DNA of 64,000 bases from Bog-375 sp049587755 (GCA_049587755.1 JBAVEN010000049.1:62001-126000), one strand, 5' to 3'. Positions 7,509 through 17,104 are shown, counted from the stretch's first letter. Made by a program: numbers and translations. Notes: generated by a model not told the origin, from the letters alone.

Positions 7509-9149
7509 TTACTGCGCGTCGGTGACCTTGCCGCCGATGAAGGTGATTTTCAGATCCTTGTACATGTAAACGGTTTTCTGTCCCGAGTGGAATTCCGTAA
7601 CGGGCCGGCCCATGGTGGCAACCACTTGATCGATGGTCTGGCCAAGAGCAACGGATTGAGCCGGTGGATTCCCGCCGGCGCCTTGAGCGGTTTGCTGCAG
7701 CTCGCTGGCGACATTCGGATCGGGCGCGGGCAAATCCGCGGCGTACGGGGCGGGCGTCTGGGCGCGCAGCGAGGCGCTGAGCGCCGGCAAATTGTTCTGG
7801 CCCTGTTTGGACTGCAATTCGCCCAAGCCCTGATCGAGCATCTCGCGCATGTGGTTCTGCATCTCCTGCAAGTCCGTGAGCGCGATCTGAACTGCCCTGC
7901 CGCTCTGGCAGTCCGAGACCTTGCTGGCCAGCACCTTGGCGTTGGTCGGGTCCGGGTATACAGGCTCGGGGTCGAGCTGCAGCACGTCGCCTTGGGTAAC
8001 TGCGCATTGCTCACCATTGGCGCTGACCACCACGATGCTGCTGACGATGAAGACGTGTTCCTTGTTGGGCGATAAGGCCGGAGGCGGCGCACTGGAGGCC
8101 GGCGCGGGGCTTGGCGCAGCCGCCTGAGGGGCCTGGGCTGCCTGGCTGTCGGCGCTCTCTTGCGCCAGTTGCTGCCGGATTTCATCGGCGACGGCCTGTT
8201 TAACGTCCGGAGTAAGGGTCACCTGGCCCCCGGAGGCGGTGTTGCCGGCCGGCGGCGGCGGCGCCTGAGCATTGGCGGCTGCAGCCGCATCCAGCCGCTC
8301 CTGATACGCTTCCTGCAACGAGGTTGCCAGCAGGTAATCGGTCAACCACAAATTGGGGCCGGCATAGGATGGGTAAGGAGCAAAGTAGCCGGCATAGAAC
8401 CCGAACCATGGGTTCCCTGCCCAGCCCCACCGATAGTAAACCGGTGCTGCCCAGGGACTGTATGCCCAGGCGTAGAATCCCGGCGTGTAGAAACGGAGCG
8501 GAGCGTAAATATTGAAGGCGATCCCGCGATAGTAATAGGGGCGATAGAAGCGGGCCATGGGGCGGCCGCCAACGTAGTAGGTCCGCTGCACGAACGAGTG
8601 TCCCCGAACATAGACCGACCGTTGCACGTAGCCGTGCCCGCGCCCGTTAGCAACGGCGATGCGGCCGCCGGGAAGCCTGTTGACGATTCGCCGCTGGCCA
8701 CCGGGACCGTGATAAACGGTGGCGTTGCCCCTTCGGGCAACCATGGAGTGGCCTGGCCCGCCGCGCGCTCCGTTGTATCCGCCTGGGCGGACCGAGCCGC
8801 GGTTCATGGACGAACCGGGGCGGGAGCCGGCCGCCCTGTTCTGGAATCCCCCTGCGGGCCGGGCGCCGGGACGATTGACCCGGTTCTGCGGGCCGCGCCC
8901 CGCTACACCAGGGCGGTTGTTGCCGTGGGACGCTGTGCTTGGTCCGCGGCCGGCGGTGGAGGGCCGGGAGGCTGGGTGGCCCGGCTGGGCTCCATGCGCG
9001 GGCTGGCTTCTCGGCGCCGGATGGCTGCCGCCTCCCTTTTGCTCATGGCCCTGCGCAAACAGGGCCGCGGCCAAAACAAAGGGCAATGCCACCGCCATTG
9101 CCCGAGCCCATCGCGGCAACAAACCTAGGCGGCTTCTCAGGTCACTCAT
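7509..9149 (-). CDS. Large secreted Pro/Gly/Tyr-rich protein with SmpA/OmlA-like tail
   Basis: Start set at the internal ATG (MSDLRSRLGLLPRWARAMAV, 9149), which has AAAGGA 7 nt upstream and begins a clear signal peptide (ALPFVLAAALFAQG). The 546-aa product then runs through a low-complexity His/Gly/Pro/Arg region, an aromatic stretch (RPYYYRGIAFNIYAPLRFYT), a Pro/Ala linker and a conserved part with two cysteines (EQCAVTQGDVL, VSDCQSG). The final ~45 residues (LGQTIDQVVATMGRPVTEF ... MYKDLKITFIGGKV) look like a BamE/SmpA-OmlA-type fold. Probably an envelope or surface structural protein. Confidence 0.75.
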   Translation of the reverse strand: MSDLRSRLGLLPRWARAMAVALPFVLAAALFAQGHEQKGGGSHPAPRSQPAHGAQPGHPASRPSTAGRGPSTASHGNNRPGVAGRGPQNRVNRPGARPAGGFQNRAAGSRPGSSMNRGSVRPGGYNGARGGPGHSMVARRGNATVYHGPGGQRRIVNRLPGGRIAVANGRGHGYVQRSVYVRGHSFVQRTYYVGGRPMARFYRPYYYRGIAFNIYAPLRFYTPGFYAWAYSPWAAPVYYRWGWAGNPWFGFYAGYFAPYPSYAGPNLWLTDYLLATSLQEAYQERLDAAAAANAQAPPPPAGNTASGGQVTLTPDVKQAVADEIRQQLAQESADSQAAQAPQAAAPSPAPASSAPPPALSPNKEHVFIVSSIVVVSANGEQCAVTQGDVLQLDPEPVYPDPTNAKVLASKVSDCQSGRAVQIALTDLQEMQNHMREMLDQGLGELQSKQGQNNLPALSASLRAQTPAPYAADLPAPDPNVASELQQTAQGAGGNPPAQSVALGQTIDQVVATMGRPVTEFHSGQKTVYMYKDLKITFIGGKVTDAQ

Positions 9150-9742
9150 GATGTTTCCTTTCCCGTGTTTGCGGATGGTCATCCCGCATCCGAGTAGTCA
9201 AGATATACACCCGATTGAGCCTCCGAGACAAGCTTCGTCGTACTAGCGCGTCGAGGAGGGTCTTCGCCTGAAGATGGGCACCCGATAATCTGGGCTGCTC
9301 GGCGTTGGCGAAGAGCAGTTCCCCGCCCCCAGCGCGACTGGCATAAGCAGTTCGGCATCAATGAGTTGCGGGAACTTGGGCGGACCATGACCCGCTCGAT
9401 TTTCCGCTCTTCCCAGAGCTGACTTGCTGGTTTCGACGCTACAGTGCATCGGACGCTGTTGCAGGGCGCGCCCGCCCACTCCTTCACGGCCGCGGCTCCG
9501 AAATGCCGTGGCTCCGAAAAGCGCCGGCGGAACCGGGTACTGTACAATAGTGGCCGAAACTGCCCGATCGTTTCGAGGATCAGCTCATGTCCGGTACCGC
9601 GCAGCCGGAACCTGCCCGGCAACGGCGGTTGCTTGTTTCCTTCGGTTCCGTCCGGCTATATACTGATGCGAATGATCGAAGGCCAGGGTGAGGCGTTCGC
9701 AACTAAGTTCCGAGAACGCTTAAAACTGTAGCGGGAGCCGTG
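9150..9742. other. 593-bp intergenic region before the kinase gene
   Basis: Divergent promoters must lie here. It holds one copy and a truncated second copy of the dispersed repeat (9476-9520), a lone TACAAT (9543-9548) and a possible 34-codon ORF on the plus strand (9587-9691) behind GAGGAT. I would not call that ORF a gene without conservation. Confidence 0.5.
9476..9520 (+). repeat. Dispersed repeat copy plus truncated second copy
   Basis: 9476-9503 matches the CCACTCC-T-ACGG-CGCGGCTC-GA consensus of the intergenic family; 9504-9520 repeats its second half (CCGTGGCTCCGAAAA). Confidence 0.6.
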
Positions 9743-11479
9743 ATGGCAGCGGAAGATCAAGAAACGCAGGCGCACGATCCGGCGCCGCCGGGCGAGACCG
9801 CAGCGTCGATGCGGATCGGACGTTACGCGGTGGTGCGCGAACTGGGGCGGGGCGGCATGGGCATCGTCTACGAAGCCACCGATCCCGCCATCGGGCGAAG
9901 GGTTGCGATCAAGGTCATCAACCTGCAATTCCTGACGGGAGCGGGCGAAGCCCAGCTTTTGCGGGAACGGCTTTTCCGCGAAGCGCGCTCGGCCGGGGCG
10001 CTGTCGCATCCGGGGATCGTGGTGGTGTACGACGTCGGGGAGGACCGCGCGATGGCGTTTATCGCCATGGAGTACGTCGACGGACCCTCCTTGCAGCAGG
10101 TGCTGCAATCGGGCAGAAAGCTCACCATCGCCGAAGTGGTGGAGATACTCCGGCAGGTCGCCGCAGCCCTTGATTACGCTCACGAGAACGGCGTGGTGCA
10201 CCGCGATATCAAGCCGCCGAACGTCATGCTTCACAAGGGCAACCAGGTGAAGATAGCCGACTTCGGCATTGCCAAGATCACCACGGCGCCGAAATACACG
10301 GCCACCGGCCTGGTGATGGGCACGCCCGCGTACATGTCACCGGAACAGATCGAAGGGCGCGAGGTGGATGGCAGGTCCGACCAGTTTTCGTTGGCGGTGG
10401 TTGCCTATGAGCTGCTGACCGGAGCGGTTCCGTTCCAGGGGGGAACATACGCCTCGGTGGTTCACAGCATCGTGTACGGCCAGCGGCCGTCGGCGAAAGC
10501 GGCCAACCCGCTGCTGCCGGACACGGTGGACGGAGTGCTGGGACGGGAAATGGCGGCGCGGCCGGAGGATCGCTTTGCGAACAGCACGGAATTCGTCTCC
10601 GCGCTGGATCTGGCGCTGCGCGCTACGGTGCCCGCGGCGGCGGAGCCCGCGCCCGCGCCCGTGTCTCCAGCCCGCGCCGCTCGCCGCGCGTTAGCTATGC
10701 TGGCGGTGTTTCTGGCGCTGGCGGTGGCCGGGGCGGCGACTTACAGGTTCTGGCCTGAGCTGCGAAACCTGGCGGGCCGCCCGGCGCAGGAGGCGCAATC
10801 TTCGGCGGGCAAAGCACCCGCGGGGACGGGGAGAGGAACGCCTGCTTCGGCGACGCCCACAGAAAAGAAGGGCGAACCGCCGGCGCCAGCCACCCAGGCC
10901 CAGATGCAACCACCTTCGCGTAGCGAGGCGGTACCGAAGACCGTAGCGCCGGCTGACACGGGCAAGGCGGCTGCGGAAGGCACGCCCGCCGCGCGCGTGG
11001 AGACTGCGGGGAGCACGGCCAAACCGCCGGTCCCGCATCCAGCAGAGGTCGCAACCCAGCCGGCGGTACGGGTGGTGCCGCCGCCAACCACGCTGAGCGT
11101 CATCGTGAAGTCGAACCAGCCGTGGACCGATACGGGGCTCGATCTCAACGTGACCGACACGGCCGCCATCACAGCCAGCGGAACCATCCGGATCGCGGCT
11201 AGCGGGCAGCTTGCCCTGCGGCAGCCGGGCGGGTTCATTCCCAACTGCGGCACGCCCAGGAAACTGTTTAGCCTGCCGGCCGGGCCGGTTCCCGCGCCGC
11301 AACTGAGCTGCTGGTCGTTAATCGGCCGCGTGGGAGCCGGGGGACCAATTTTCGAAATCGGCATGAACGGAAGCGTGCCCCCAGGGTCCGCCGGCCGCCT
11401 TTATCTCGGCATGAACGACGACAGCTTCGCGCAGAACTCCGGGTTCTGGACCGCCGTGGTTACCGTCACGCATCATTGA
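9743..11479 (+). CDS. Membrane Ser/Thr protein kinase with LecA-like extracytoplasmic domain
   Basis: ATG at 9743 is preferred over the adjacent GTG because GGGAG is 5 nt upstream. The 578-aa protein has a complete PknB-type kinase domain: glycine loop GRGGMG (35-40), VAIK Lys57, HRD at 153-155, DFG at 173-175 and the GTPAYMSPEQ activation segment. A membrane helix follows (~313-335), then a ~110-residue Pro/Ala/Thr linker. Residues ~450-578 resemble the PA-IL/LecA galactose-binding lectin fold, with MNDDSFAQNSGFW aligning to the LecA calcium/sugar loop; the Asp and one Asn are kept. No PASTA repeats are present. The protein should sense something outside the membrane, perhaps a glycan, and signal by phosphorylation; the ligand is inferred. 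Confidence 0.9.
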   Translation: MAAEDQETQAHDPAPPGETAASMRIGRYAVVRELGRGGMGIVYEATDPAIGRRVAIKVINLQFLTGAGEAQLLRERLFREARSAGALSHPGIVVVYDVGEDRAMAFIAMEYVDGPSLQQVLQSGRKLTIAEVVEILRQVAAALDYAHENGVVHRDIKPPNVMLHKGNQVKIADFGIAKITTAPKYTATGLVMGTPAYMSPEQIEGREVDGRSDQFSLAVVAYELLTGAVPFQGGTYASVVHSIVYGQRPSAKAANPLLPDTVDGVLGREMAARPEDRFANSTEFVSALDLALRATVPAAAEPAPAPVSPARAARRALAMLAVFLALAVAGAATYRFWPELRNLAGRPAQEAQSSAGKAPAGTGRGTPASATPTEKKGEPPAPATQAQMQPPSRSEAVPKTVAPADTGKAAAEGTPAARVETAGSTAKPPVPHPAEVATQPAVRVVPPPTTLSVIVKSNQPWTDTGLDLNVTDTAAITASGTIRIAASGQLALRQPGGFIPNCGTPRKLFSLPAGPVPAPQLSCWSLIGRVGAGGPIFEIGMNGSVPPGSAGRLYLGMNDDSFAQNSGFWTAVVTVTHH

Positions 11480-11567
11480 CAGGCGCGAATGGCGACGTCG
11501 GCCGAGAAGAAAACTGCCCCGTGCCGCGCTCGAACCGGCGGCTGAGGATGTGGCCGTACGCCCTCGG

Positions 11568-11594
11568 CCACTCCCTCACGGTCGTGGCTCAGAA
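11568..11594 (+). repeat. Dispersed repeat copy overlapping a gene end
   Basis: CCACTCCCTCACGGTCGTGG and following bases match the family. The copy supplies the last codons (Glu-Pro-Arg-Pro) and stop codon of the minus-strand gene ending at 11576. Confidence 0.65.
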
Positions 11595-12247
11595 GGGGAC
11601 CGGAGCGGCAGCGAGAGGAGCCAGAACAGCCCAAGAGTGACGGCTGCACCGGCGAGCAGATAAACCGGCCAGGGGCCCAGCAGGTTCAGCAAGGACGCAT
11701 GCACCGGCTTGCGACACAAGTAGGCGTAGTTGGTGCCTAGCCCGGCGTTGACGGCTCCGATTACGGCCGCACAGGCGAGCAGATAGCCGAACACGCGCAG
11801 CCATGCTCCGGGGCGCAGGGAAGCGATGCCGCCGAAGACGAGGAGCGCGACTGCTATCACGATGCCGCCGTGCGCCAGGAAGAAATAGATCGCCGGGTAA
11901 GTCGGCCAGGGCGACCACAGGTCCGGAGTGAGCAGGGCCATGCCGGCGCCGGCGAGGCCGGCGAAGTAGGTGAACTCGACGATGGGCGCCGAGAGCGTCA
12001 GACAGGCGAGGACGGCGCCCCACAGCGTCAGGTCGCAGATCTGGAGAGGCAGGTTGCTCAGGTGGATGCCTTCATGCGAGTAGCGGTACGTCCACCAGAC
12101 GATCTCGTTGATTGCCAGCGCCCAGCCGAGCGTCAGCCGCGCAGCGCGTTTTGGCAACCATCCGCGGCGACAGAGCAGCGACAGCATGAACGCCGCCGCG
12201 GCGATGGCCGCCAGCAAGGAGAGATGGAGGATGCCGAAGGTGCGCAC
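11576..12247 (-). CDS. YwaF/TIGR02206-family integral membrane protein
   Basis: A 223-aa protein with about six hydrophobic segments. NLPLQICDL near the middle and the C-terminal NYAYLCRKPVHASLLNLLGPWP are hallmarks of the TIGR02206 (YwaF) family, whose function is unknown. Start is GTG at 12247, with GAAGAGGA about 8 nt upstream inside the preceding gene. The upstream Mut7-C gene stops only three bases before this start, so they form an operon. Confidence 0.8.
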   Translation of the reverse strand: MRTFGILHLSLLAAIAAAAFMLSLLCRRGWLPKRAARLTLGWALAINEIVWWTYRYSHEGIHLSNLPLQICDLTLWGAVLACLTLSAPIVEFTYFAGLAGAGMALLTPDLWSPWPTYPAIYFFLAHGGIVIAVALLVFGGIASLRPGAWLRVFGYLLACAAVIGAVNAGLGTNYAYLCRKPVHASLLNLLGPWPVYLLAGAAVTLGLFWLLSLPLRSPSEPRP

Positions 12248-12250
12248 GGA

Positions 12251-13024
12251 TTAATCCTCTTCCATCGATATGGCAGGGGGCGCCGGCGCCAGGATATTCG
12301 TATCGATCCATTGCCGCATGCGGCGGTAGTGTCCACCCTTCCAGTAAGCGCGGCCGCAATCGGGGCAGCGAAGAAACTCGTCGTGCACCAGGGCAACCTG
12401 GTCGGGAAGTTGATGGCGCACCCGATCCTTGGCCGCCTGCGCCAGCGGCGTGTTGCAGCGCAGGCAGCGCGAGAAGGGCTTGGCCAGGCGCGGCAAATCA
12501 AAACGCCGGACCACTTCCACCAGTTGCTGCCGCGGCTGGGCGGCGCGTAGGCAATAGCCGTGCGTCACGGAGCTGCGCTTGAGAAGACCCACATCGCGGG
12601 TCAACAGGACCCGGCGCTCGTCGCGCGAGATTTCCGCCAGGCGCTCGTCGGCGCAATGGTTCCGATAGAGAGTATCGAATCCGAGCATCCGCAGGCAGGC
12701 GGCGAGGCGGCCGAGGTGAACGTCGAGGACGAACCGGACATCGCGGAGAGGCTCCGGCCGCAACCGGGTCAAGCCGGCGATATCGAAGGCCTCGAAGACC
12801 GGGTAAACGCTGATCCGATCGCCGTCTCGAACCCGGTAGGCGAAATCCACCGATTGCCCATTGACCAGGATGAGATCGATTTCCGTGTGGGGCACGCCAA
12901 ATGACTCGATGCGGTCTTTCACGGTTGCGACATCCAGGAAACTGTGTGCGAACTCGGTGAAACGGCGCTCCGGGGAGAGAAAGTCATTGAGTTCCGCGTA
13001 GAAACGGAAGTGCGCAACGGGCAT
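12251..13024 (-). CDS. Mut7-C RNase-domain protein with N-terminal ubiquitin-like domain
   Basis: A 257-aa protein starting at MPVAHFRFYAELNDFL. The first ~80 residues are a Mut7-C ubiquitin-like beta-grasp domain; the rest is the Mut7-C PIN-like nuclease domain: FVLDVHLGRLAACLRMLGFD, the acidic LLTRDVGLLKRS, and a zinc ribbon formed by CLRCN ... CPDCGRAYW. Members are predicted RNases; the ubiquitin-like partner resembles a ThiS/MoaD fold. It is cotranscribed with the YwaF-like gene and divergent from a PEBP gene. Confidence 0.88.
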   Translation of the reverse strand: MPVAHFRFYAELNDFLSPERRFTEFAHSFLDVATVKDRIESFGVPHTEIDLILVNGQSVDFAYRVRDGDRISVYPVFEAFDIAGLTRLRPEPLRDVRFVLDVHLGRLAACLRMLGFDTLYRNHCADERLAEISRDERRVLLTRDVGLLKRSSVTHGYCLRAAQPRQQLVEVVRRFDLPRLAKPFSRCLRCNTPLAQAAKDRVRHQLPDQVALVHDEFLRCPDCGRAYWKGGHYRRMRQWIDTNILAPAPPAISMEED

Positions 13025-13112
13025 GACATGGGCCGCGGCGCGATCGGGCGTGCCGGCAGTACGAGTGTACACCCGGAGCAGCGCGATAATCTGGGATGGT
13101 AGGACTCGATCT

Positions 13113-13568
13113 ATGTCTTTTCAGCTTTTCTCCAAGTCGTTTGCGGAAGGCGGGTGGATCCCGGAATTGCATTCTTGCAAGGGCGCCGACCTCTCACCGT
13201 CGCTGGAATGGAGCGGCGAACCGGGAGGCGCGCGCAGCTTCGCGCTGGTAGTCGAAGATCCGGATGCGCCTTCCGGCATCTTTTGTCATTGGCTCCTGTA
13301 CGATATCCCGGCGGACCTGCACAATTTGGCGCAAGGTCTCAAGCCGGGCTCGGTGGGAATGAGCGGCACCAACGATTTCGGACGGCCGGGCTATGGCGGC
13401 CCGTGTCCGCCCAAGGGATCGGCACATCGCTATTATTTCCGGCTGTATGCGCTCGATGTCGCCAGTCTCGGTTTGCGGGCCGGCGTGAGTCGTGCAGAAT
13501 TGTTGCAGGCCATGAAAGGGCACATCCTGACGGAAACGCAGTGCATGGGCCGGTTTCAACGGCGTTAA
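13113..13568 (+). CDS. YbhB/YbcL-type phosphatidylethanolamine-binding (Raf-kinase-inhibitor-like) protein
   Basis: Start taken at MSFQLFSKSFAEGGWIPELH (13113); the longer frame upstream would overlap the divergent promoter region. The 151-aa product has both PEBP signatures, DPDAPSGIFCHWLLYDIP and GYGGPCPPKGSAHRYYFRLYALD, which build the anion-binding pocket. The biochemical role of bacterial members is unclear. No signal peptide, so cytosolic. A GATAAT (13084-13089) could be its -10. Confidence 0.92.
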   Translation: MSFQLFSKSFAEGGWIPELHSCKGADLSPSLEWSGEPGGARSFALVVEDPDAPSGIFCHWLLYDIPADLHNLAQGLKPGSVGMSGTNDFGRPGYGGPCPPKGSAHRYYFRLYALDVASLGLRAGVSRAELLQAMKGHILTETQCMGRFQRR

Positions 13569-13768
13569 CCCGGTGGTCTCAGCACAACACCATCTTTCTC
13601 TATCTCTCTTGGCCACACGCCGGTGGCCCTAACCACCTCCCCGCAGTGCTGTACAATCAGGTCGAAGGTGATGACTCGCGTCCGGCAGCTCCGCTTTCTC
13701 CACGACAGAATTCAGACGGCAGTTCCGAGGCAGCGGCGGAGGTGCGGCGAGAATGGAGAGGTGATCGA

Positions 13769-16700
13769 ATGCTTCAAAAGCCTGGAGTGCGGGCTACGGT
13801 AGTATCCCTGACGGTGATTCTGGGGGCCGCAGCCAGCCTGCTCTGCGCACAGCCGATGGCGGAAGGGCGCCTGATGCGCTTTCCGGACATCCAGAAGGGC
13901 CGGGTGGTTTTCAGCTACGGCGGCGACCTGTGGCTGGTTTCGAGCCAAGGCGGAACGGCCAACCGGATCACGACACATCCGGGCCTCGAATTGTTTCCCA
14001 AGTTCTCTCCGGATGGTAAGTGGATCGCGTTCACGGGCCAGTACGACGGAAATTTCAATGTCTACGTGATGCCCAGCGAGGGTGGCCAGCCGAAGCAACT
14101 GACGTTTCTGCCGGACATCGGTTCGGTGCCTGAGCGGATGGGTCCCAACAACGAAGTGATCGCGTGGACACCGGACAGCAGTAAGATCGTCTTTCTCTCC
14201 AGGCGCGCCGCTTACAACACGTGGTTCGGGCGGCTGTTCACGGTGAGCGTGGACGGCGGATTGCCGGAGGCCTTGCCGCTGGATAAGGGCGGGCTGCTCG
14301 CCTTTTCGCCGGACGGCTCGACCATCGCGTATAACCGCATCTTCCGCAACTTCCGCACGTGGAAGCGGTACAAGGGCGGAATGCACCAAGATATCTGGAG
14401 CTACAATTTCAAAACCAAACAAGCTGAGCCGCTTACCGATTCCGCCGGCACCGACACGTTTCCGATGTGGCGCGGCGACACGCTGTATTGGGCATCGGAC
14501 CGCGGTCCGGAGCAGCGGCTGAACCTTTACAGCCGCGACTTCAAGAGTCGGCGGATACGCCAGTTGACCGACTTCAAGGATTTCGACGTGGAGTGGCCGG
14601 GCTTGGGAGGAGACTCGATCGTCTTCGAAAACGGCGGATACCTGTACGTGTACGACCTGAAGACGGAGAAATCCCGCAAGCTGACCATCTATCTGCCGGG
14701 AGATTCCACCCTGGCGCGGAAGCATTGGGCGCCGGTGTCGGATTTGATCGGCTCGTTCGATCTCTCCCCGGATGCCAACCGCGCTGTCTTTACGGCACGC
14801 GGCGACGTATATACGGTGCCCGCCAAACAAGGCAGCATCCGGAACCTGACGAACAGCCCCGGCGTGCGGGAGGAGAGCGCGGCGTGGTCGCCGGACGGCA
14901 AGTGGATCGCCTATGTGTCCGACCGGACGGGCGAGCAGGAGTTGTACATCGCCCCGCAGGACGGCGTGGGGAAAGAAGAACAGATCACCAGCGGCAGCAA
15001 GATGTTCCTGATGCCGCCGGTCTGGTCGCCCGACAGCCACAAGCTGCTGTACGCGGACAATGCGGTGCGGCTGTTTTTCGTCGATACCCAGACCAAGCAG
15101 CCGGTGCTGATCGACCAAGGCAAGTACGACGATATGCAGGGCTATAGCTGGTCGCCCGACAGCAAGTGGGTGGCTTACGGGAAACCGGCCGAGGATCACA
15201 ATTCGGTGATCGAAATCTACTCGGTGGCGGACCAGAAGATTACTGCGGTGACCGACGCCACGACGCAGAGTTGGAACCCGGTATTCGACCCCGATGGGCG
15301 GTACCTGTACTTCCTGTCGAATCGCGATTACAACGAGGTGCTTGGGGTTTACGACATGGAGTTCTCCAACCCCAAGGCCACGCGGATCTACGCGGTGACG
15401 CTGCGGAACGACTTGCCTTCGCCGGTGGCTCCACGCAGCGACGAAGCCGGTCAAAAAGCGCCCGAGGCCGCGGCCACGCCGTTCCGCGTCGATCTCGCCG
15501 GTCTGCCGGAGCGAGTGGTGGCGTTGCCGGTCGCGACCGGAAATTACGACGGCCTGCTGGCGGCCAAGGACACGGTGTTTTATTTGTCGCGGCCGGTATT
15601 CGGGCTTTCCGGCCCGCTGCCGGGCGGAGCGCCGGAACTGGCGGCGTACGATCTGAAAGAACGCAAGGGCGGCACTATGCTGAGCGGCGCCACGGGCTTC
15701 GCGCTTTCTTTCGATGGCAAGAAGATTCTGTACGCGGCCCGAAAATCGCCGGAGCCGGGAGAGAACGCATTCGAGGAATTCGGGCCGACGGAACGCACCT
15801 TCGGGCTAATTGACGCCAAACTGCCGGACAAGGAAGCTCACAAGGCGGGCGAGGGCGCACTGAACCTTGCGGCCTTGCGGGTTGAAGTGGATCCGCGCGA
15901 GGAGTGGCTCCAGATGTTCAACGAGGCCTGGCGCCAGGAGCGCAACTACTTCTTCGAACCGGCCATGAACGGGGTGAATTGGGAGGCGCAGCGCGAAAAA
16001 TATCTGCCGCTGGTGGCGCATGCCGGCAGCCGCTACGATCTTACTTATATCATCGGCGAGATGCTCGGCGAGCTATCCAATTCCCACACGTACGTGGGCG
16101 GAGGCGACTATCCCGAGCTGAAGCCGGTGAACACCGGCATGTTGGGCGTCGATTTCGAGGTCGATGCGGCGAGCGGACGGTACCGGTTCCAGAAAATCTA
16201 TCCCGGCGAAAACTGGGATTCCGAGCGGCGCTCCCCACTCACCGAGCCCGGCCTCAATGTTCATGTGGGCGACTATCTGCTGGCGGTGAATGGGCGGGAA
16301 CTGCGAACGCCGCAGAATCCGTATGAGCTGTTTGTGAACACGGTGGGTCAGGATGTCACACTGACCATCAACAGCCGGCCTGACGATCAAGGCGCGCGCC
16401 GCATATTGGTCCGGCCCATCGCCAACGAGTTCGGCCTGCGCGAGCTGGATTGGATTGAGTCCAACCGCCGCAAGGTGGACCAGATGACGGGCGGGCGCGT
16501 CGGTTACATGTATCTGCCGGATATGTCGGCGGCGGGCCTCAATGAGTTCGTCAAGCAGTTTTTCCCGCAGGTCCGCAAGGAGGGCATGATCATCGATGTG
16601 CGCTATAACGGCGGCGGTTTTGTCGATGACCTGGTCTTCGAACGCCTGCGGCGCGTGCTCTCGGGTATGCAATCGGCACGGAACTGGCAGAGCACGACGA

Positions 16701-17104
16701 TTCCGGACCAGGTTTTTCACGGCTATCTGGCGTGCCTGGCGAACGGCTACACCGCGTCAGACGGAGACTTCTTCACCTACTTCTTCAAGAAGTACAAGCT
16801 CGGTCCGGTGGTGGGAGAACGCACCTGGGGCGGAGTGCGCGGAATTCGCGGCTATATTCCGTTGATGGATGGCGGCTATATGACCCGGCCGGAATTCTCG
16901 CTCTACGACTTAAACAGCCAATGGGTGGTGGAGAACCACGGCGTGGATCCGGACGTGCCGGTGGATAACCGGCCGGACCTGGTTATGCAGGGACATGACC
17001 CGCAACTGGAGAAGGCGGTCGAACTGGTGATGCAGGACATCAAACAGCACCCGAAGAGCCTGTCGCCGCGTCCGCCCGACCTGCCGGCTTATCCGAAGCA
17101 GTAG
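13769..17104 (+). CDS. Tricorn-type S41 serine protease, secreted
   Basis: ATG at 13769 is chosen: it begins a signal peptide (VVSLTVILGAAASLLCAQ), and GAGGTGATC (13758-13766), a 9-nt match to the anti-Shine-Dalgarno, lies just upstream. The 1111-aa protein has two TolB/WD40-like beta-propellers with repeated SPDGKWIAF-type blades, then the C1 helical domain, a PDZ domain and the S41 peptidase domain. Likely catalytic residues by alignment to archaeal tricorn are S772-H773 (NSHTYVGGG), S997 (TASDGDFF) and E1055 (VENHGVDPD). The secretion signal contrasts with cytosolic archaeal tricorn. It probably degrades extracytoplasmic peptides. Confidence 0.93.
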   Translation: MLQKPGVRATVVSLTVILGAAASLLCAQPMAEGRLMRFPDIQKGRVVFSYGGDLWLVSSQGGTANRITTHPGLELFPKFSPDGKWIAFTGQYDGNFNVYVMPSEGGQPKQLTFLPDIGSVPERMGPNNEVIAWTPDSSKIVFLSRRAAYNTWFGRLFTVSVDGGLPEALPLDKGGLLAFSPDGSTIAYNRIFRNFRTWKRYKGGMHQDIWSYNFKTKQAEPLTDSAGTDTFPMWRGDTLYWASDRGPEQRLNLYSRDFKSRRIRQLTDFKDFDVEWPGLGGDSIVFENGGYLYVYDLKTEKSRKLTIYLPGDSTLARKHWAPVSDLIGSFDLSPDANRAVFTARGDVYTVPAKQGSIRNLTNSPGVREESAAWSPDGKWIAYVSDRTGEQELYIAPQDGVGKEEQITSGSKMFLMPPVWSPDSHKLLYADNAVRLFFVDTQTKQPVLIDQGKYDDMQGYSWSPDSKWVAYGKPAEDHNSVIEIYSVADQKITAVTDATTQSWNPVFDPDGRYLYFLSNRDYNEVLGVYDMEFSNPKATRIYAVTLRNDLPSPVAPRSDEAGQKAPEAAATPFRVDLAGLPERVVALPVATGNYDGLLAAKDTVFYLSRPVFGLSGPLPGGAPELAAYDLKERKGGTMLSGATGFALSFDGKKILYAARKSPEPGENAFEEFGPTERTFGLIDAKLPDKEAHKAGEGALNLAALRVEVDPREEWLQMFNEAWRQERNYFFEPAMNGVNWEAQREKYLPLVAHAGSRYDLTYIIGEMLGELSNSHTYVGGGDYPELKPVNTGMLGVDFEVDAASGRYRFQKIYPGENWDSERRSPLTEPGLNVHVGDYLLAVNGRELRTPQNPYELFVNTVGQDVTLTINSRPDDQGARRILVRPIANEFGLRELDWIESNRRKVDQMTGGRVGYMYLPDMSAAGLNEFVKQFFPQVRKEGMIIDVRYNGGGFVDDLVFERLRRVLSGMQSARNWQSTTIPDQVFHGYLACLANGYTASDGDFFTYFFKKYKLGPVVGERTWGGVRGIRGYIPLMDGGYMTRPEFSLYDLNSQWVVENHGVDPDVPVDNRPDLVMQGHDPQLEKAVELVMQDIKQHPKSLSPRPPDLPAYPKQ

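Noticed and set aside
9587..9691. 34-codon ORF with a GAGGAT ribosome site upstream of the kinase
   Set aside because: Composition is uninformative and the promoter is incomplete; kept only as a note in the intergenic entry.
11525..11545. Minus-strand CCGGTTCGAGC resembling a tRNA T-arm
   Set aside because: The invariant G53-C61 pair is missing and no other tRNA arm is found.
13712..15454. 580-codon ORF opposite the tricorn gene
   Set aside because: His/Arg-rich shadow frame entirely antisense to a well-supported protease.
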